Source: Parafrankia sp041008525 (GTDB lineage Bacteria; Actinomycetota; Actinomycetes; Frankiales; Frankiaceae). Taken from it: a stretch of 64,000 nucleotides of DNA. The stretch covers positions 62,001 through 126,000 of the forward strand of contig NZ_JBFLUG010000005.1 of the NCBI RefSeq assembly GCF_041008525.1. Direction: 5' to 3'. The notes below the pieces were generated by a model. The model was given only the letters and a program-made list of their open reading frames with translations, ran no database searches and was not told the DNA's origin. This document shows positions 1 to 8,390 of this stretch, piece by piece. Every line of letters begins with the position of its first letter. Positions within the stretch are counted from its first letter, which is position 1. The position numbers and the translations under genes were made by a program.

Positions 1-26
1 GCCCCGCCCGGTTCGCCGGGCGGGGC
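1..26 (-). terminator. Hairpin with TTCG loop, likely terminator of the binding-protein gene
   Basis: A perfect 11-bp stem (GCCCCGCCCGG at 1-11 paired with CCGGGCGGGGC at 16-26) closes a four-base loop TTCG. It lies 29 bp past the stop codon of the leftward lipoprotein gene. There is no U-tract, which is common for terminators in high-G+C actinobacteria. A gene cut off by the window edge could share it. Confidence 0.6.
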
Positions 27-55
27 GGGCGGGGGCCCCCGGAGCCGGACGTCGG

Positions 56-1360
56 CTAGCGGACGGTCTCTCCGCACAGGGCCATCGGCATCTGGACCTG
101 GAAGGCGTCCCCGGCCTGGGACACCCGCACCATGCTGACGCAGGCCTTCGGCGCGGACTTGTCCGCGAGGTTCACCCCGCTGGGCAGCAGCCCGTCCGCG
201 GCGTAGTCGCGCACGGCGCGCAGGCCGGCGATGTAGCCGGCCCGGGTCGGGCAGGGGCCGGCCTCGTCCAGGCCGCGCAGGAACAGGTCGGCGGTCATCC
301 AGCCGACCAGGCCGGTGGTCTGCTCGGGCTGTTCGATCTGGGGCGCGTAGCGGGCCATCGCCTCGAGGTAGCGGCGGTGCGCCGGGATTCCCGCCTCGAA
401 CGGCACGAAGTCGACCAGGAAGAAGCTGCCCGCGAGCTCGGGCCGGGGCTTCGCCAGCAGGACCGGGTCGTAGCCGATCGGCTGCATCGCGACCTTGATC
501 GTCGCGCCGGCCTGGCGCGCCGCGGCAAGCACGTCGGTGAAGGCCCGGACCGGCACCACTCCAGTGATCATGTCGGCGCCGGCGGCCTGGACGCGGGCGG
601 CCGCCGCGCCCAGGTCGAAGCCGGCCGGCGTCCAGTCGATCGTGTCGACGACCTCGACCGAGCCGGCGCGCAGGCTGCGGCCGAGACGCTCGGCGATCTG
701 CCCGGAGGCCGGGATCGCCTCGGTCCGCAGGATCACCGCGCGGGTGGCGCCGTGGGAACTGCCGAACACGCCGAAGACCGAGGTACCCAGGTCGCCGCCG
801 AGCACGTTCGAGTAGCCGAAGGTGTTCTCCCCGCCGGCGGTCAGGTCCTGGCCAATGGTCGGGACACCCCGCTCGGCCAGGTAACTGGCGGCATCGGCCG
901 CGATGCCACTGGTGCCGACGATCGCGAACGAGTGCGAGTGGTCCACCAGCATGCGCGCGGCGATCAGGGCGCCGTCCGGGGTCGACTCGTCGTCGCGCCA
1001 GTCGTAGTGGACCTGCCGCCCGTGGATGCCGCCGGCCGCGTTCACCGCGCCCAGGCGGGCGTCGATGCCGGCCCGGAACGCCCGGGAGACCCCCGCCCCG
1101 GACCCGGTGTCCGGGTAAAGCGCGCCGAAGCGGACCTCCGACGGCGTCACACCCTCCTCGGCGGCGCAGCTCGGTGCGGGCCGGGTCGCCGAGCTGTCGG
1201 CCGCGGAATCCCCCACGCACCCACTGGCCAGGAGCGCGAGGGCCGCCCCCAGCGCCGCGACGACGCCGGCCGGCCGGCGTCGTCGCGGGCCGGATAAGCC
1301 GCGCCCGCTGGCGCCGCTGCCGCCGCGGTCCGGCGAGGCGGGGGGCGCTCCGGGGGTCAT
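56..1360 (-). CDS. Branched-chain amino acid-type ABC solute-binding lipoprotein
   Basis: 434-residue extracytoplasmic receptor of the periplasmic-binding-protein type I (Leu/Ile/Val) family, expected to hand a small substrate to an ABC importer. The N-terminus has an Arg-rich patch (PRRRR), a hydrophobic core and a lipobox LLASGC with the acylated Cys near residue 48, so it should be processed by Lgt and signal peptidase II. The mature part opens with a typical strand (VRFGALYPDTGSG) and contains the AAGGI-GR-V turn usual in this family. I chose the ATG at 1360 because it places the signal peptide properly; an upstream start at 1444 would add 28 atypical residues. No permease or ATPase genes adjoin it, so it is an orphan receptor here and its ligand cannot be read from sequence. 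Confidence 0.85.
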   Translation of the reverse strand: MTPGAPPASPDRGGSGASGRGLSGPRRRRPAGVVAALGAALALLASGCVGDSAADSSATRPAPSCAAEEGVTPSEVRFGALYPDTGSGAGVSRAFRAGIDARLGAVNAAGGIHGRQVHYDWRDDESTPDGALIAARMLVDHSHSFAIVGTSGIAADAASYLAERGVPTIGQDLTAGGENTFGYSNVLGGDLGTSVFGVFGSSHGATRAVILRTEAIPASGQIAERLGRSLRAGSVEVVDTIDWTPAGFDLGAAAARVQAAGADMITGVVPVRAFTDVLAAARQAGATIKVAMQPIGYDPVLLAKPRPELAGSFFLVDFVPFEAGIPAHRRYLEAMARYAPQIEQPEQTTGLVGWMTADLFLRGLDEAGPCPTRAGYIAGLRAVRDYAADGLLPSGVNLADKSAPKACVSMVRVSQAGDAFQVQMPMALCGETVR

Positions 1361-1608
1361 CGGCGTCTCCTGATGTCCGGGCGCCGCGGCGCGGCGCTCA
1401 CAAGCCTCCTGCGGACCGGGCCCAGCCCTGCAGCTTAAGGACAAAAAGGACTATTTGTACTTTAACTCTGATCAGGGGGCAAACCGGTGCGGCAACCGTA
1501 CAACATCACGCGTACGGCGCACACCGTCCGCCGCGCCGCGGCTCGCGGGCCCGCCGAGGTCATCAGCCCTGCCACCAGCCCTCCGGTCCCCGCCGCAGGA
1601 GGACCGGG

Positions 1609-2541
1609 TCACCGACGCGGCCCCGAGGCCACGATCACCGCCATCGACGGGGCCCACCAGTAGCTGCAGTCCGCCGGGGGCCGCAGGCCGTCCACCACCC
1701 GCACGGAGAACGTCTCGAAATGCCGCAGCAGCGAACGCTGGTGACGCCGGGAGACCGAGTCGATCTCGTTCGAGTAGTAGGTGAAGGACCCGTCGTCGGT
1801 CAGGTGGGCGGCGGCGTGCGGGAAGAAGTGCTCGGCGAAGGTGGCGTCGCGCACCACGTAGTCGTCGACCTCGCGTTCGTCCAACGGATAGGTGTCGAAC
1901 AGGATCCCGTCGAACCTGCCGAGACCGGGCAGCACATCCTGCCAGCGGCCGACGGCGATCTCGGCCCCGGCCCGCCCCGCCGCCCACTCCCGCGCCGTCA
2001 CCGCGACGTCCGGGTTCGCCTCGATGACCGTGTGACCGGACGGGCCGAGCTCCTGGACGAATCCCGCCGAGATCCCGAGGCCGAAGCCGACCTCGCACAC
2101 GGTTCCGCCGGGCCGGGTCACGGCGCTGGCGAGGGCCCGCATCAGCGGCTCCTCCCAGGTCTGCATCACCTCCTGGCCGGAGACCAGCAGCGTGCCGCCG
2201 GTGACCGCCGGCACCGCCTCGTCCACGGCGACGTCGATCTTCGGACGGGTCCCCCCGGGGACCATCTGCCCGGCGACCTCGTCGAGCGCGCCGACATCGG
2301 CGGCGAACTCGTCCAGCGCCCGGCCCAGCAACCACTGCCGCGGCTCGTCGGCCACCGGCGACAGCAGGGACTCGGACGTCGGGGTGAGACTGACCTCGAA
2401 CTTCGCCGCACGGCGGAGCACGTGACCTCCCAGATTCGACACGGGCACACCGGCCGGGGAATCCGGCGGAACCGGAGGCCGGCGGGATGCACGGTATATG
2501 GCGCGCGCGGGGAATCCGGCCCGTTCAGAAATGACGTTCAC
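1609..2541 (-). CDS. Guanidinoacetate N-methyltransferase (GAMT)/Rmt2-like SAM methyltransferase
   Basis: 310 residues. The C-terminal ~190 residues look like the GAMT/Rmt2 branch of class I SAM methyltransferases: a VMQTWEEPLMRALA segment (GAMT: WETPYM, whose Glu holds the guanidino group), SAM motif I VCEVGFGLGISAGFV, an acidic end of beta-2 (VIEANPDV), and FDGILFDTYPLDE, whose Asp is the second guanidino-binding acid in GAMT. That points to methyl transfer onto a guanidino nitrogen (guanidinoacetate, free arginine or protein arginine). The N-terminal ~110 residues are unassigned. The GTG start at 2541 follows GGAGAA at a good distance. The gene stands alone, with no creatine-pathway neighbour. 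The family is fairly sure; the substrate is not. Confidence 0.72.
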   Translation of the reverse strand: MNVISERAGFPARAIYRASRRPPVPPDSPAGVPVSNLGGHVLRRAAKFEVSLTPTSESLLSPVADEPRQWLLGRALDEFAADVGALDEVAGQMVPGGTRPKIDVAVDEAVPAVTGGTLLVSGQEVMQTWEEPLMRALASAVTRPGGTVCEVGFGLGISAGFVQELGPSGHTVIEANPDVAVTAREWAAGRAGAEIAVGRWQDVLPGLGRFDGILFDTYPLDEREVDDYVVRDATFAEHFFPHAAAHLTDDGSFTYYSNEIDSVSRRHQRSLLRHFETFSVRVVDGLRPPADCSYWWAPSMAVIVASGPRR

Positions 2542-2674
2542 GGATCACTTCTCCGGCACGGCACTCGTCCGTCCGGGAGCACGTCGGGCCATCGAACGGA
2601 GAGCGAAGGATCATGCCGTAGGATCGGCCACGGTGTGATGTGCGCAGGCGTTCGCACCGATTACCAGTACCGGC

Positions 2675-2754
2675 CGCACGAGTGCTGGACCGAACGAGTG
2701 CTGGACCGCACGAGTACTGGACCGAACGAGTACCAGGCCGCACGGGTGCCGGAT
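2675..2754. repeat. Five-copy 16-bp tandem repeat upstream of the WD40 kinase
   Basis: Five head-to-tail 16-mers: CGCACGAGTGCTGGAC, CGAACGAGTGCTGGAC, CGCACGAGTACTGGAC, CGAACGAGTACCAGGC and CGCACGGGTGCCGGAT. The third base alternates C/A/C/A/C, suggesting duplication of a 32-bp double unit. A decayed sixth copy may precede it (2659-2674). The array ends 82 bp before the kinase start, so it lies in or next to its promoter. Confidence 0.9.
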
Positions 2755-2836
2755 CGGTCATGCTCAACGGCCCCGGGCCCGGTCGTCGGCCCCGGTAATC
2801 TGAGGGCAACCGTGACGAACGCAGGAGTGGGGCCGC

Positions 2837-5503
2837 GTGACCGGGTATACGCCACCACCGGTGTCCGGCAACACCGCGCGACCGCTGCGTGCGGAGGACC
2901 CCGTCCAGCTCGGCGCCTACCGTGTCGTGGGCCGGCTCGGCCAGGGCGGGATGGGTGCGGTCTTCCTTGGCCAGGCGCCGGATGGCACCGCCGTCGCCAT
3001 CAAGGTCATCCGGCCTGAGCTGGCGTCCCGACCGGAGTTCCGGGCCCGGTTCGCCCGGGAGGCCGAAAGCGCGCGCCGGGTGCGGCGGTTCACCACCGCG
3101 GCCGTCCTCGACGCCGACCCTGACGGCCCCCAGCCGTATCTGGTGACGGAGTTCGTCGAGGGCCCGACACTGTCACGGCATGTCTCGGCCCGCGGGCCGA
3201 TGCGCCCCGCCGATCTCGAACAGCTCGCGGTCAGCGTCGCCACCGCGCTGTCGGCGATCCACGCGGCCGGCATCGTGCACCGGGATCTCACCCCGGCGAA
3301 CGTCCTGCTTTCCCCGGTCGGCCCGAAGGTGATCGATTTCGGGCTCGCCCGGGAATACGACACCGTCAGCGACCTGTCCCGCAACGTGAAGCAGGCGATC
3401 GGCACCCCCGGGTACATGTCGCCGGAACAGATTCTCGATCAGCCGATCACCGCCGCGGTCGACATCTTCGCCTGGGGCTCGATCATGATTTTCGCGGCGA
3501 CCGGGCAGCCGCCGTTCGGGCAGGGCCGGGTGGAGGCCGTCCTCTACCGCATCGTGAACGAGCAGCCCCGGCTGGACGGCGTGACCGGCGAGCTGCGGGA
3601 GCTCGTCGAGCTGGCGATGCGCAAGGAGTTCGCGACCCGTCCGACCGCCGAGGAGCTGCGCGCGGCGCTGATCGGCGGCGTGCCGATCCCCGACCGGTCA
3701 GCGGGCCCGGCAGCTGCCGACAGCACCGAGAGCGCGGGTGGCGCCGGCGCGGGACGCGGGCGCCGGTGGTCGCTGGGCGGCCGCAGATCCGCGGCGGCAG
3801 CGCCTTCCTCCACCGCGGCTGGTATGGCCGGAGCCGCCGGAGCCGCCGATGGTGGTTCGGCCGTGCCGCTCTCCCCCGCCCCGCAGGCGCACCCGGCGCC
3901 ACCTTCACCGGTCTCCCGGGCGGGCACTCCGCCGCCCTCGGCGGCGTCCTTCCCGTCGCTCCCCTCCGTCCCGCCCTCGCAGGTCCCGCCGGTGTCCCGG
4001 CCGCCGGCACCGTCCCATCCGGGTGCATCGCCGTACTCGCCTGCGCCCCAGACCTCGTGGGCACCGCAGCATCCGTCGCCGGCACCCCAGCATTCGCCGG
4101 CACCGCAGCATCATTCGCCGGCCCCCCAGCACCTGCCAGCACCGCAGCACTCGCCGGCTCCCGGTGCCTCCGGCGGCAGCCGGGGCGGGCCGGAGCGGCC
4201 GGCCCCGGACGCCGGCACCGGCCGCCACCGGACGGGGCGGACGGTCGCCCTGGCCGGCTTCGCGGCGGCACTGGCCGCGGCCATCACCATCCCGCTGGTC
4301 ACCCTCGGCGGTGACGACGCCCCGTCGAGCGCCGACCGGGCGGCCGTCGCGGCCCGGCTCGCCGCCGAGGCGGCGGGCAGCCGCGCCACCGATCCAGCCC
4401 TGGCCGCGCGGCTGAGTCTCGCGGCGTACCGCATCGCGCCGGCCGGCGCCGCCCGGGATGCCCTGATCGCCTCGTTCGGCGCGAGCACCGCGGTGCGGAC
4501 ACCAGCGGCTGGCAGCCCCGCTCGGGACGTCGCGTTCAGCCCGGCCGGCTCGGTTCTCGCCACGGCCGGGCCGGACGGTGTCCTGCGGCTCTACCAGCTG
4601 GCCGACGGCGCCGAGCCGACGCTGCTCAGGGAGCTGCCGACCGAGGACCCGGCCATGGCCCTCGCCTTCGACGAGGACGGTGACCGGCTGGCCGTCAGCG
4701 GCACCGCGGACCCGGTGCGGCTGTGGGACGTCCGCGACCCGGCGAACCCGCGGCGGCTGGCCGTGCTGGCCGGGCTGGGCACGCCGCTCCAGGTGGCGCT
4801 GTCCGCGGACGGGACGCTGCTCGCCGCGGCGACCGACGACGGCACGTTCGCCCTCTGGCGGCTCACCGACCCGGCCACGCCCGACCCGCCGCGGCTGCAG
4901 CGCACCATGTCCGTCCGGACGGACATGGCGCTGAGCCCCGCCGGCGATCTGCTGGCGGTGGCGGGCATCGGCGGTGAGGTCCAGCTCTGGAACATCACCG
5001 ATCCGGAGCGCCCGGTCCGCGCCGGGGTGGCCAGTGGTGCGGGGGGCGCGGTCAACGCGATCGCCTTCAGCGCCGACGGGAAGCGCCTGGCCGGCGGTGG
5101 CGACGACCGGACCGTTCGGGTCTGGGATGTCGGCAACCCCCAGGAGAGCCGCGTCACCGCTGAGCTGACGGGGCACGACACGCCTGTCACCGCGGTCGCT
5201 TTCGGCGCGGCCGGCCAGATCGTGAGCGGTGACCAGGCCGGTGTCGTCACCTACTGGAGCGGCTCCGGGCCGTCCGCGATGGCACGGGTCGACGATGTCG
5301 GCAGTTCGGTCCTGGCCCTGGCGGTCGACCAGGCCGGTGACCGGCTGGCGACGACCACCGAGGACGGCCAGACCACGGTGTGGTCGGTCAACCCCGACCG
5401 GCTCACCGCCACCGCCTGCGCGGACCCGGCGGCGCGGATCAGCCAGGACGAGTGGGACGAGCGCATCCCGGAGCTCCCGTACACCGATCCCTGCCGCGTC
5501 TGA
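2837..5503 (+). CDS. Membrane Ser/Thr protein kinase with C-terminal WD40 propeller
   Basis: 888 residues. The N-terminal kinase (about 25-280) has the glycine loop GQGGMGAVF, invariant Lys56 (AIK), HRDLTPANV with Asp150, DFG at 167-169 and GTPGYMSPEQ, so it should be active. A long Pro/Ala/Ser/Gln/His linker (about 290-465) carries PAPQH-type repeats. One transmembrane helix follows (about 469-491). The outer part has WD40 blades from about 553 to 860 (for example LRLWD-like ends VRLWDV and VRVWDV) and a short C-terminal tail with two Cys. The topology suggests that an extracytoplasmic propeller senses or scaffolds something and signals to the inner kinase. The GTG start at 2837 has AGGAG upstream. 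The first copy of a 16-bp tandem repeat covers its last codons and stop. Confidence 0.9.
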   Translation: MTGYTPPPVSGNTARPLRAEDPVQLGAYRVVGRLGQGGMGAVFLGQAPDGTAVAIKVIRPELASRPEFRARFAREAESARRVRRFTTAAVLDADPDGPQPYLVTEFVEGPTLSRHVSARGPMRPADLEQLAVSVATALSAIHAAGIVHRDLTPANVLLSPVGPKVIDFGLAREYDTVSDLSRNVKQAIGTPGYMSPEQILDQPITAAVDIFAWGSIMIFAATGQPPFGQGRVEAVLYRIVNEQPRLDGVTGELRELVELAMRKEFATRPTAEELRAALIGGVPIPDRSAGPAAADSTESAGGAGAGRGRRWSLGGRRSAAAAPSSTAAGMAGAAGAADGGSAVPLSPAPQAHPAPPSPVSRAGTPPPSAASFPSLPSVPPSQVPPVSRPPAPSHPGASPYSPAPQTSWAPQHPSPAPQHSPAPQHHSPAPQHLPAPQHSPAPGASGGSRGGPERPAPDAGTGRHRTGRTVALAGFAAALAAAITIPLVTLGGDDAPSSADRAAVAARLAAEAAGSRATDPALAARLSLAAYRIAPAGAARDALIASFGASTAVRTPAAGSPARDVAFSPAGSVLATAGPDGVLRLYQLADGAEPTLLRELPTEDPAMALAFDEDGDRLAVSGTADPVRLWDVRDPANPRRLAVLAGLGTPLQVALSADGTLLAAATDDGTFALWRLTDPATPDPPRLQRTMSVRTDMALSPAGDLLAVAGIGGEVQLWNITDPERPVRAGVASGAGGAVNAIAFSADGKRLAGGGDDRTVRVWDVGNPQESRVTAELTGHDTPVTAVAFGAAGQIVSGDQAGVVTYWSGSGPSAMARVDDVGSSVLALAVDQAGDRLATTTEDGQTTVWSVNPDRLTATACADPAARISQDEWDERIPELPYTDPCRV

Positions 5504-5537
5504 TTCCTGCCTCGTCTGATTCCTGCCGCGTCCGACC
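5490..5537. repeat. Three-copy 16-bp tandem repeat across the kinase stop codon
   Basis: Three 16-mers: CCTGCCGCGTCTGATT (5490-5505), CCTGCCTCGTCTGATT (5506-5521) and CCTGCCGCGTCCGACC (5522-5537). The first unit encodes the last residues and the stop of the kinase; the others are non-coding. Confidence 0.85.
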
Positions 5538-5566
5538 ACCCCTTCCCCGCAGGCCGCCAGAACGAC

Positions 5567-5605
5567 GTCCGGCCGCCACGCCGTGGAGCTGCGTGACGGC
5601 CGGAC
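5567..5605. terminator. Bidirectional hairpin between convergent genes
   Basis: GTCCGGCCG (5567-5575) pairs with CGGCCGGAC (5597-5605). The stem continues inward, after one C/A mismatch, with CACGC/GCGTG around a nine-base loop. It sits between the stops of the rightward kinase (5503) and the leftward Hsp70-PstS gene (5673), as expected for a shared terminator. Confidence 0.7.
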
Positions 5606-5672
5606 GAGGACTCGAAGGTCCCCCAGCGGGAAGGTGACGAGCGGCGGCGCTGGCCGCCGGGCGCTCTGCTGG

Positions 5673-8390
5673 TCAGGCGGTGACGGCGGGTACGCCCCGA
5701 CTCAGCTCGTCGACGCGGGCGACGTTCTCGTTGATCGTGCTGTCGGCCCGCGGGACGTAGTGTGCGTCGAACGCGATGTCCTTGCCGTTCTCCATGTAGT
5801 AGCGCATGAAGGCGGCGGTGCCGGGCTGGCGCAGCGCGTCCTTGCGGGCGTAGACGAACACAGGCTTGCACAGTGGCAGGTAGTAGCCCGTCCCGGCGGT
5901 GACGGCGTTCGGCTCGACACAGCCGTCACCGTTGTTGATCTCCAGGCCGCGCAGGCGCGGCCCGAACGTCTCGTAGGTCGGGAAGTCGAGGAAGCCCATC
6001 GCCAGCCGGTCGCCCGCCACGTCGTTCGCCACGCCGCTGAGGTCGGTCTCCTGGTACTGGCGGGAGCGGTCGCTGGCGTCGTTCACGGTGGCGTTGAACA
6101 CCTGGGCCTGCACAGTGTCGCGCGACGGCCCGACGAAGGTGATCGGCTCGTCCGGGAAGGAGGAGTCGATGTCGCTCCACCGGGTGATGCTCGAGCCGGC
6201 GTCCCAGATCTCACGGATCTGGTCGAGGGTCATGCACTGGGCCCAGGTGTTCTCCGGGTTCACCACGATCGGCAGAGTGTGGTGGGCGACCTCGAAGCCG
6301 ACGATCTGGTCCGCGCACCCGGCGTCCTGCGAGAAGCTGGGATCGAACTCGAAGGACGCACCGGCGACGTCGACCTCACCCGCGCACAGCTTCGCGAAGC
6401 CGTCCTCGGTGGTCGAGGCGTTGACGCTGACCGTCACGCCCGGCTCTACCTGGCGGAAGCCGGCGTAGGCGGTCTCGCTGATCGGCGCGACCTCGGCGGA
6501 ACCGGCGACCAGCACCGTGTTCGGCCCCCGGGTGACCGGGGTGGGCGCCGCGCTCGCCGGCGGCGGCTGCGTGACCTGCGGTGCGGTGACGGACAGCACG
6601 CTGCTCGGCGACTCGTCGTCGTCGCCACCGGCCAGGACCAGACCGAAGGTCGTGGCCGCGGCGACGAACACGACAGCGGCCGCCGCGGCGGCGATCGTCG
6701 TCCGTGACCAGCCGGCGAACGGGCCGCCGCGGGCGGCCGACGACCGCCGCGCGGCCCTGTCCCCGGGGCCCCCGGCACCGGCCGCGCCCGTGTTCCCGGG
6801 CCCCGCGCCGGTCCAGGACGCCCCGGGGGGAACCGGCCCCGACCCGGCACCGGCGCCGGTCGGGTGGCCACCCGACGGGGCGACGACCTCCATGCCGCCG
6901 AGCACCGTGGCCATGCTCGTGTCGTAGGCGCCGGCGGACGTCGCCGCCGTGTCGCCGGACCCCCACGGATCTCCGGGGCTGCCCCCGGGAGTGCCCGCGC
7001 CGGCGGCCTGGCCGGAGCGGTCGCCCCCGCCGATCATCGTCGCGTCGGGGTCGGATCCCTGATGGCCGGGCACCGGCCCGGTCGACGGGTAGGACCCGGC
7101 CGGCGGCACGGACGTCACCGGCGGAAGCGAGAGCGCGGGCGGCACGGATCCGGCGGGGGGCACGGAACCCATCGGCGGGACGGAGGTCAGCGGTGGCACG
7201 GAACCCGCGGGCGGGTAGGCGCCCGGCTGCGACACCAGGCCCCACGGTGGCACGGAGGAGGGCGCCGGCGCGTTGGCGGGCGGCCGGATGATCGAGGTGA
7301 TGTCCTCGCCCGACGCGCGTTCGGCGAGCCCGGCGGCGATCAGCGCGGCGCCGGTGGCGATGTCGTCGTCCGAGCCGTACTGCCAGCGGCCGACGGTCGG
7401 GAACGCCGCCCGCATCTGGGCTCCGACCAGCGGCATCCTCGCGGTGCCACCGTAGAGGATGACGGTCGACAGGTCGGCGGCATCGGCCTGGCCGCTGCGC
7501 AGCGCCTGCCGGAACGCCCGCACCGTGTCCTCCACGACCGGGGCGACGAGCATCTCCAGGTCGGCCCGCCGCAGGGTGGCCGAGGTCCCCGTGACACCGG
7601 GAACGGCGAACGCGACCTCGACCTCGTCCTCCTCGGCGAGGTACTCCTTGGCCTGCGCGCACTCGGCCCGCAACCGGCCGAGCGCCACCGCCACAGCGGT
7701 GTCGGCGAGGTCGAGCCGGTCGCGGCTGCTGCCCGCCTGGGCCAGTACCCGGTCCACCAGCAGGTCGTCGATGGCGGTGCCGCCGGCGCGGCTCAGGCCG
7801 GCCGGGGACCCGAGCTTGTCGAACCCGAAGGGGCTGAAGGACAGCACCGCCGTGTCGAGATGGCCGGCGCCGAAGTCGTAGAAGCCGACCAGGTCGACGG
7901 TCCGGGCCGACCGGCGGCTCAGCAGCAGCGTGCCGATCGCGTCCGCCGAGGCGCAGGTCGTGACAGGCGCGGAGACGTCCGACAGCTGGCTGACCGCCTC
8001 GGCGAACGCCTCGCGGCGGTGCTCGGGCCAGAAGGTCGGGTGCGCGATGACGATGTGGTCAGGCTCCTCGCCGCGGGCCGCGACGACCTGGCTGACCAGA
8101 TGCCCGACGAGCCGGGCCAGCAGGCCCTCCGGGCTGTAGGCCGCGCCGCCGACCAGGATGTGGCCGGGCTCCCCGACCCGGTGCAGGAAGCCGCTCGCCG
8201 CCCGGTCAGGGTCGGCGGTGGCCCGCCGTGCGGCGGACCGGCCGACCAGCACGCCCCCTGCCGGGGGCACGTAGAGCACGGACGGCACATCCCGCCCACC
8301 GCCGACGGTGAGCACAGCGGGCCAGCCGCCGTCGGCAACCGCGAGAACCGTCGTCGCCGACCCGACATCGATACCTAGTTGGTAACCCAC
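5673..8390 (-). CDS. Fusion of Hsp70-like ATPase, Pro-rich linker, TM helix and PstS-like binding domain
   Basis: 905 residues in four parts. Residues 1 to ~360 are an Hsp70/actin-fold ATPase: phosphate loop 1 YQLGIDVGSATTVLAV, phosphate loop 2 YDFGAGHLDTAV and an adenosine-site VILYGGTARMPLV. Residues ~370-560 are a low-complexity linker with six-residue SVPPxx repeats. A transmembrane helix lies at ~562-588. From ~622 to the end is a phosphate/substrate-binding (PstS-like) domain: VLVAGSAEVAPI, a GEVDVAGAS turn (compare DIA-S in PstS) and YYLPLCKPVFVYA. The peptide-binding half of a true DnaK is absent. Predicted topology is ATPase inside, binding domain outside. The GTG at 8390 follows GGAGGA at ideal spacing; an ORF start 40 codons upstream lacks Hsp70-like sequence. 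It is transcribed alone. Domain calls are confident; function is unknown. Confidence 0.85.
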   Translation of the reverse strand: MGYQLGIDVGSATTVLAVADGGWPAVLTVGGGRDVPSVLYVPPAGGVLVGRSAARRATADPDRAASGFLHRVGEPGHILVGGAAYSPEGLLARLVGHLVSQVVAARGEEPDHIVIAHPTFWPEHRREAFAEAVSQLSDVSAPVTTCASADAIGTLLLSRRSARTVDLVGFYDFGAGHLDTAVLSFSPFGFDKLGSPAGLSRAGGTAIDDLLVDRVLAQAGSSRDRLDLADTAVAVALGRLRAECAQAKEYLAEEDEVEVAFAVPGVTGTSATLRRADLEMLVAPVVEDTVRAFRQALRSGQADAADLSTVILYGGTARMPLVGAQMRAAFPTVGRWQYGSDDDIATGAALIAAGLAERASGEDITSIIRPPANAPAPSSVPPWGLVSQPGAYPPAGSVPPLTSVPPMGSVPPAGSVPPALSLPPVTSVPPAGSYPSTGPVPGHQGSDPDATMIGGGDRSGQAAGAGTPGGSPGDPWGSGDTAATSAGAYDTSMATVLGGMEVVAPSGGHPTGAGAGSGPVPPGASWTGAGPGNTGAAGAGGPGDRAARRSSAARGGPFAGWSRTTIAAAAAAVVFVAAATTFGLVLAGGDDDESPSSVLSVTAPQVTQPPPASAAPTPVTRGPNTVLVAGSAEVAPISETAYAGFRQVEPGVTVSVNASTTEDGFAKLCAGEVDVAGASFEFDPSFSQDAGCADQIVGFEVAHHTLPIVVNPENTWAQCMTLDQIREIWDAGSSITRWSDIDSSFPDEPITFVGPSRDTVQAQVFNATVNDASDRSRQYQETDLSGVANDVAGDRLAMGFLDFPTYETFGPRLRGLEINNGDGCVEPNAVTAGTGYYLPLCKPVFVYARKDALRQPGTAAFMRYYMENGKDIAFDAHYVPRADSTINENVARVDELSRGVPAVTA

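Noticed and set aside
2675..2754. CRISPR array
   Set aside because: Units are 16 bp and contiguous with no spacers; it is a simple tandem repeat. The same holds for 5490-5537 and 63072-63135.
5673..8390. Annotating the fusion gene as dnaK or pstS
   Set aside because: It has only the ATPase half of DnaK and its PstS-like domain is membrane-tethered to it; neither symbol describes the protein.
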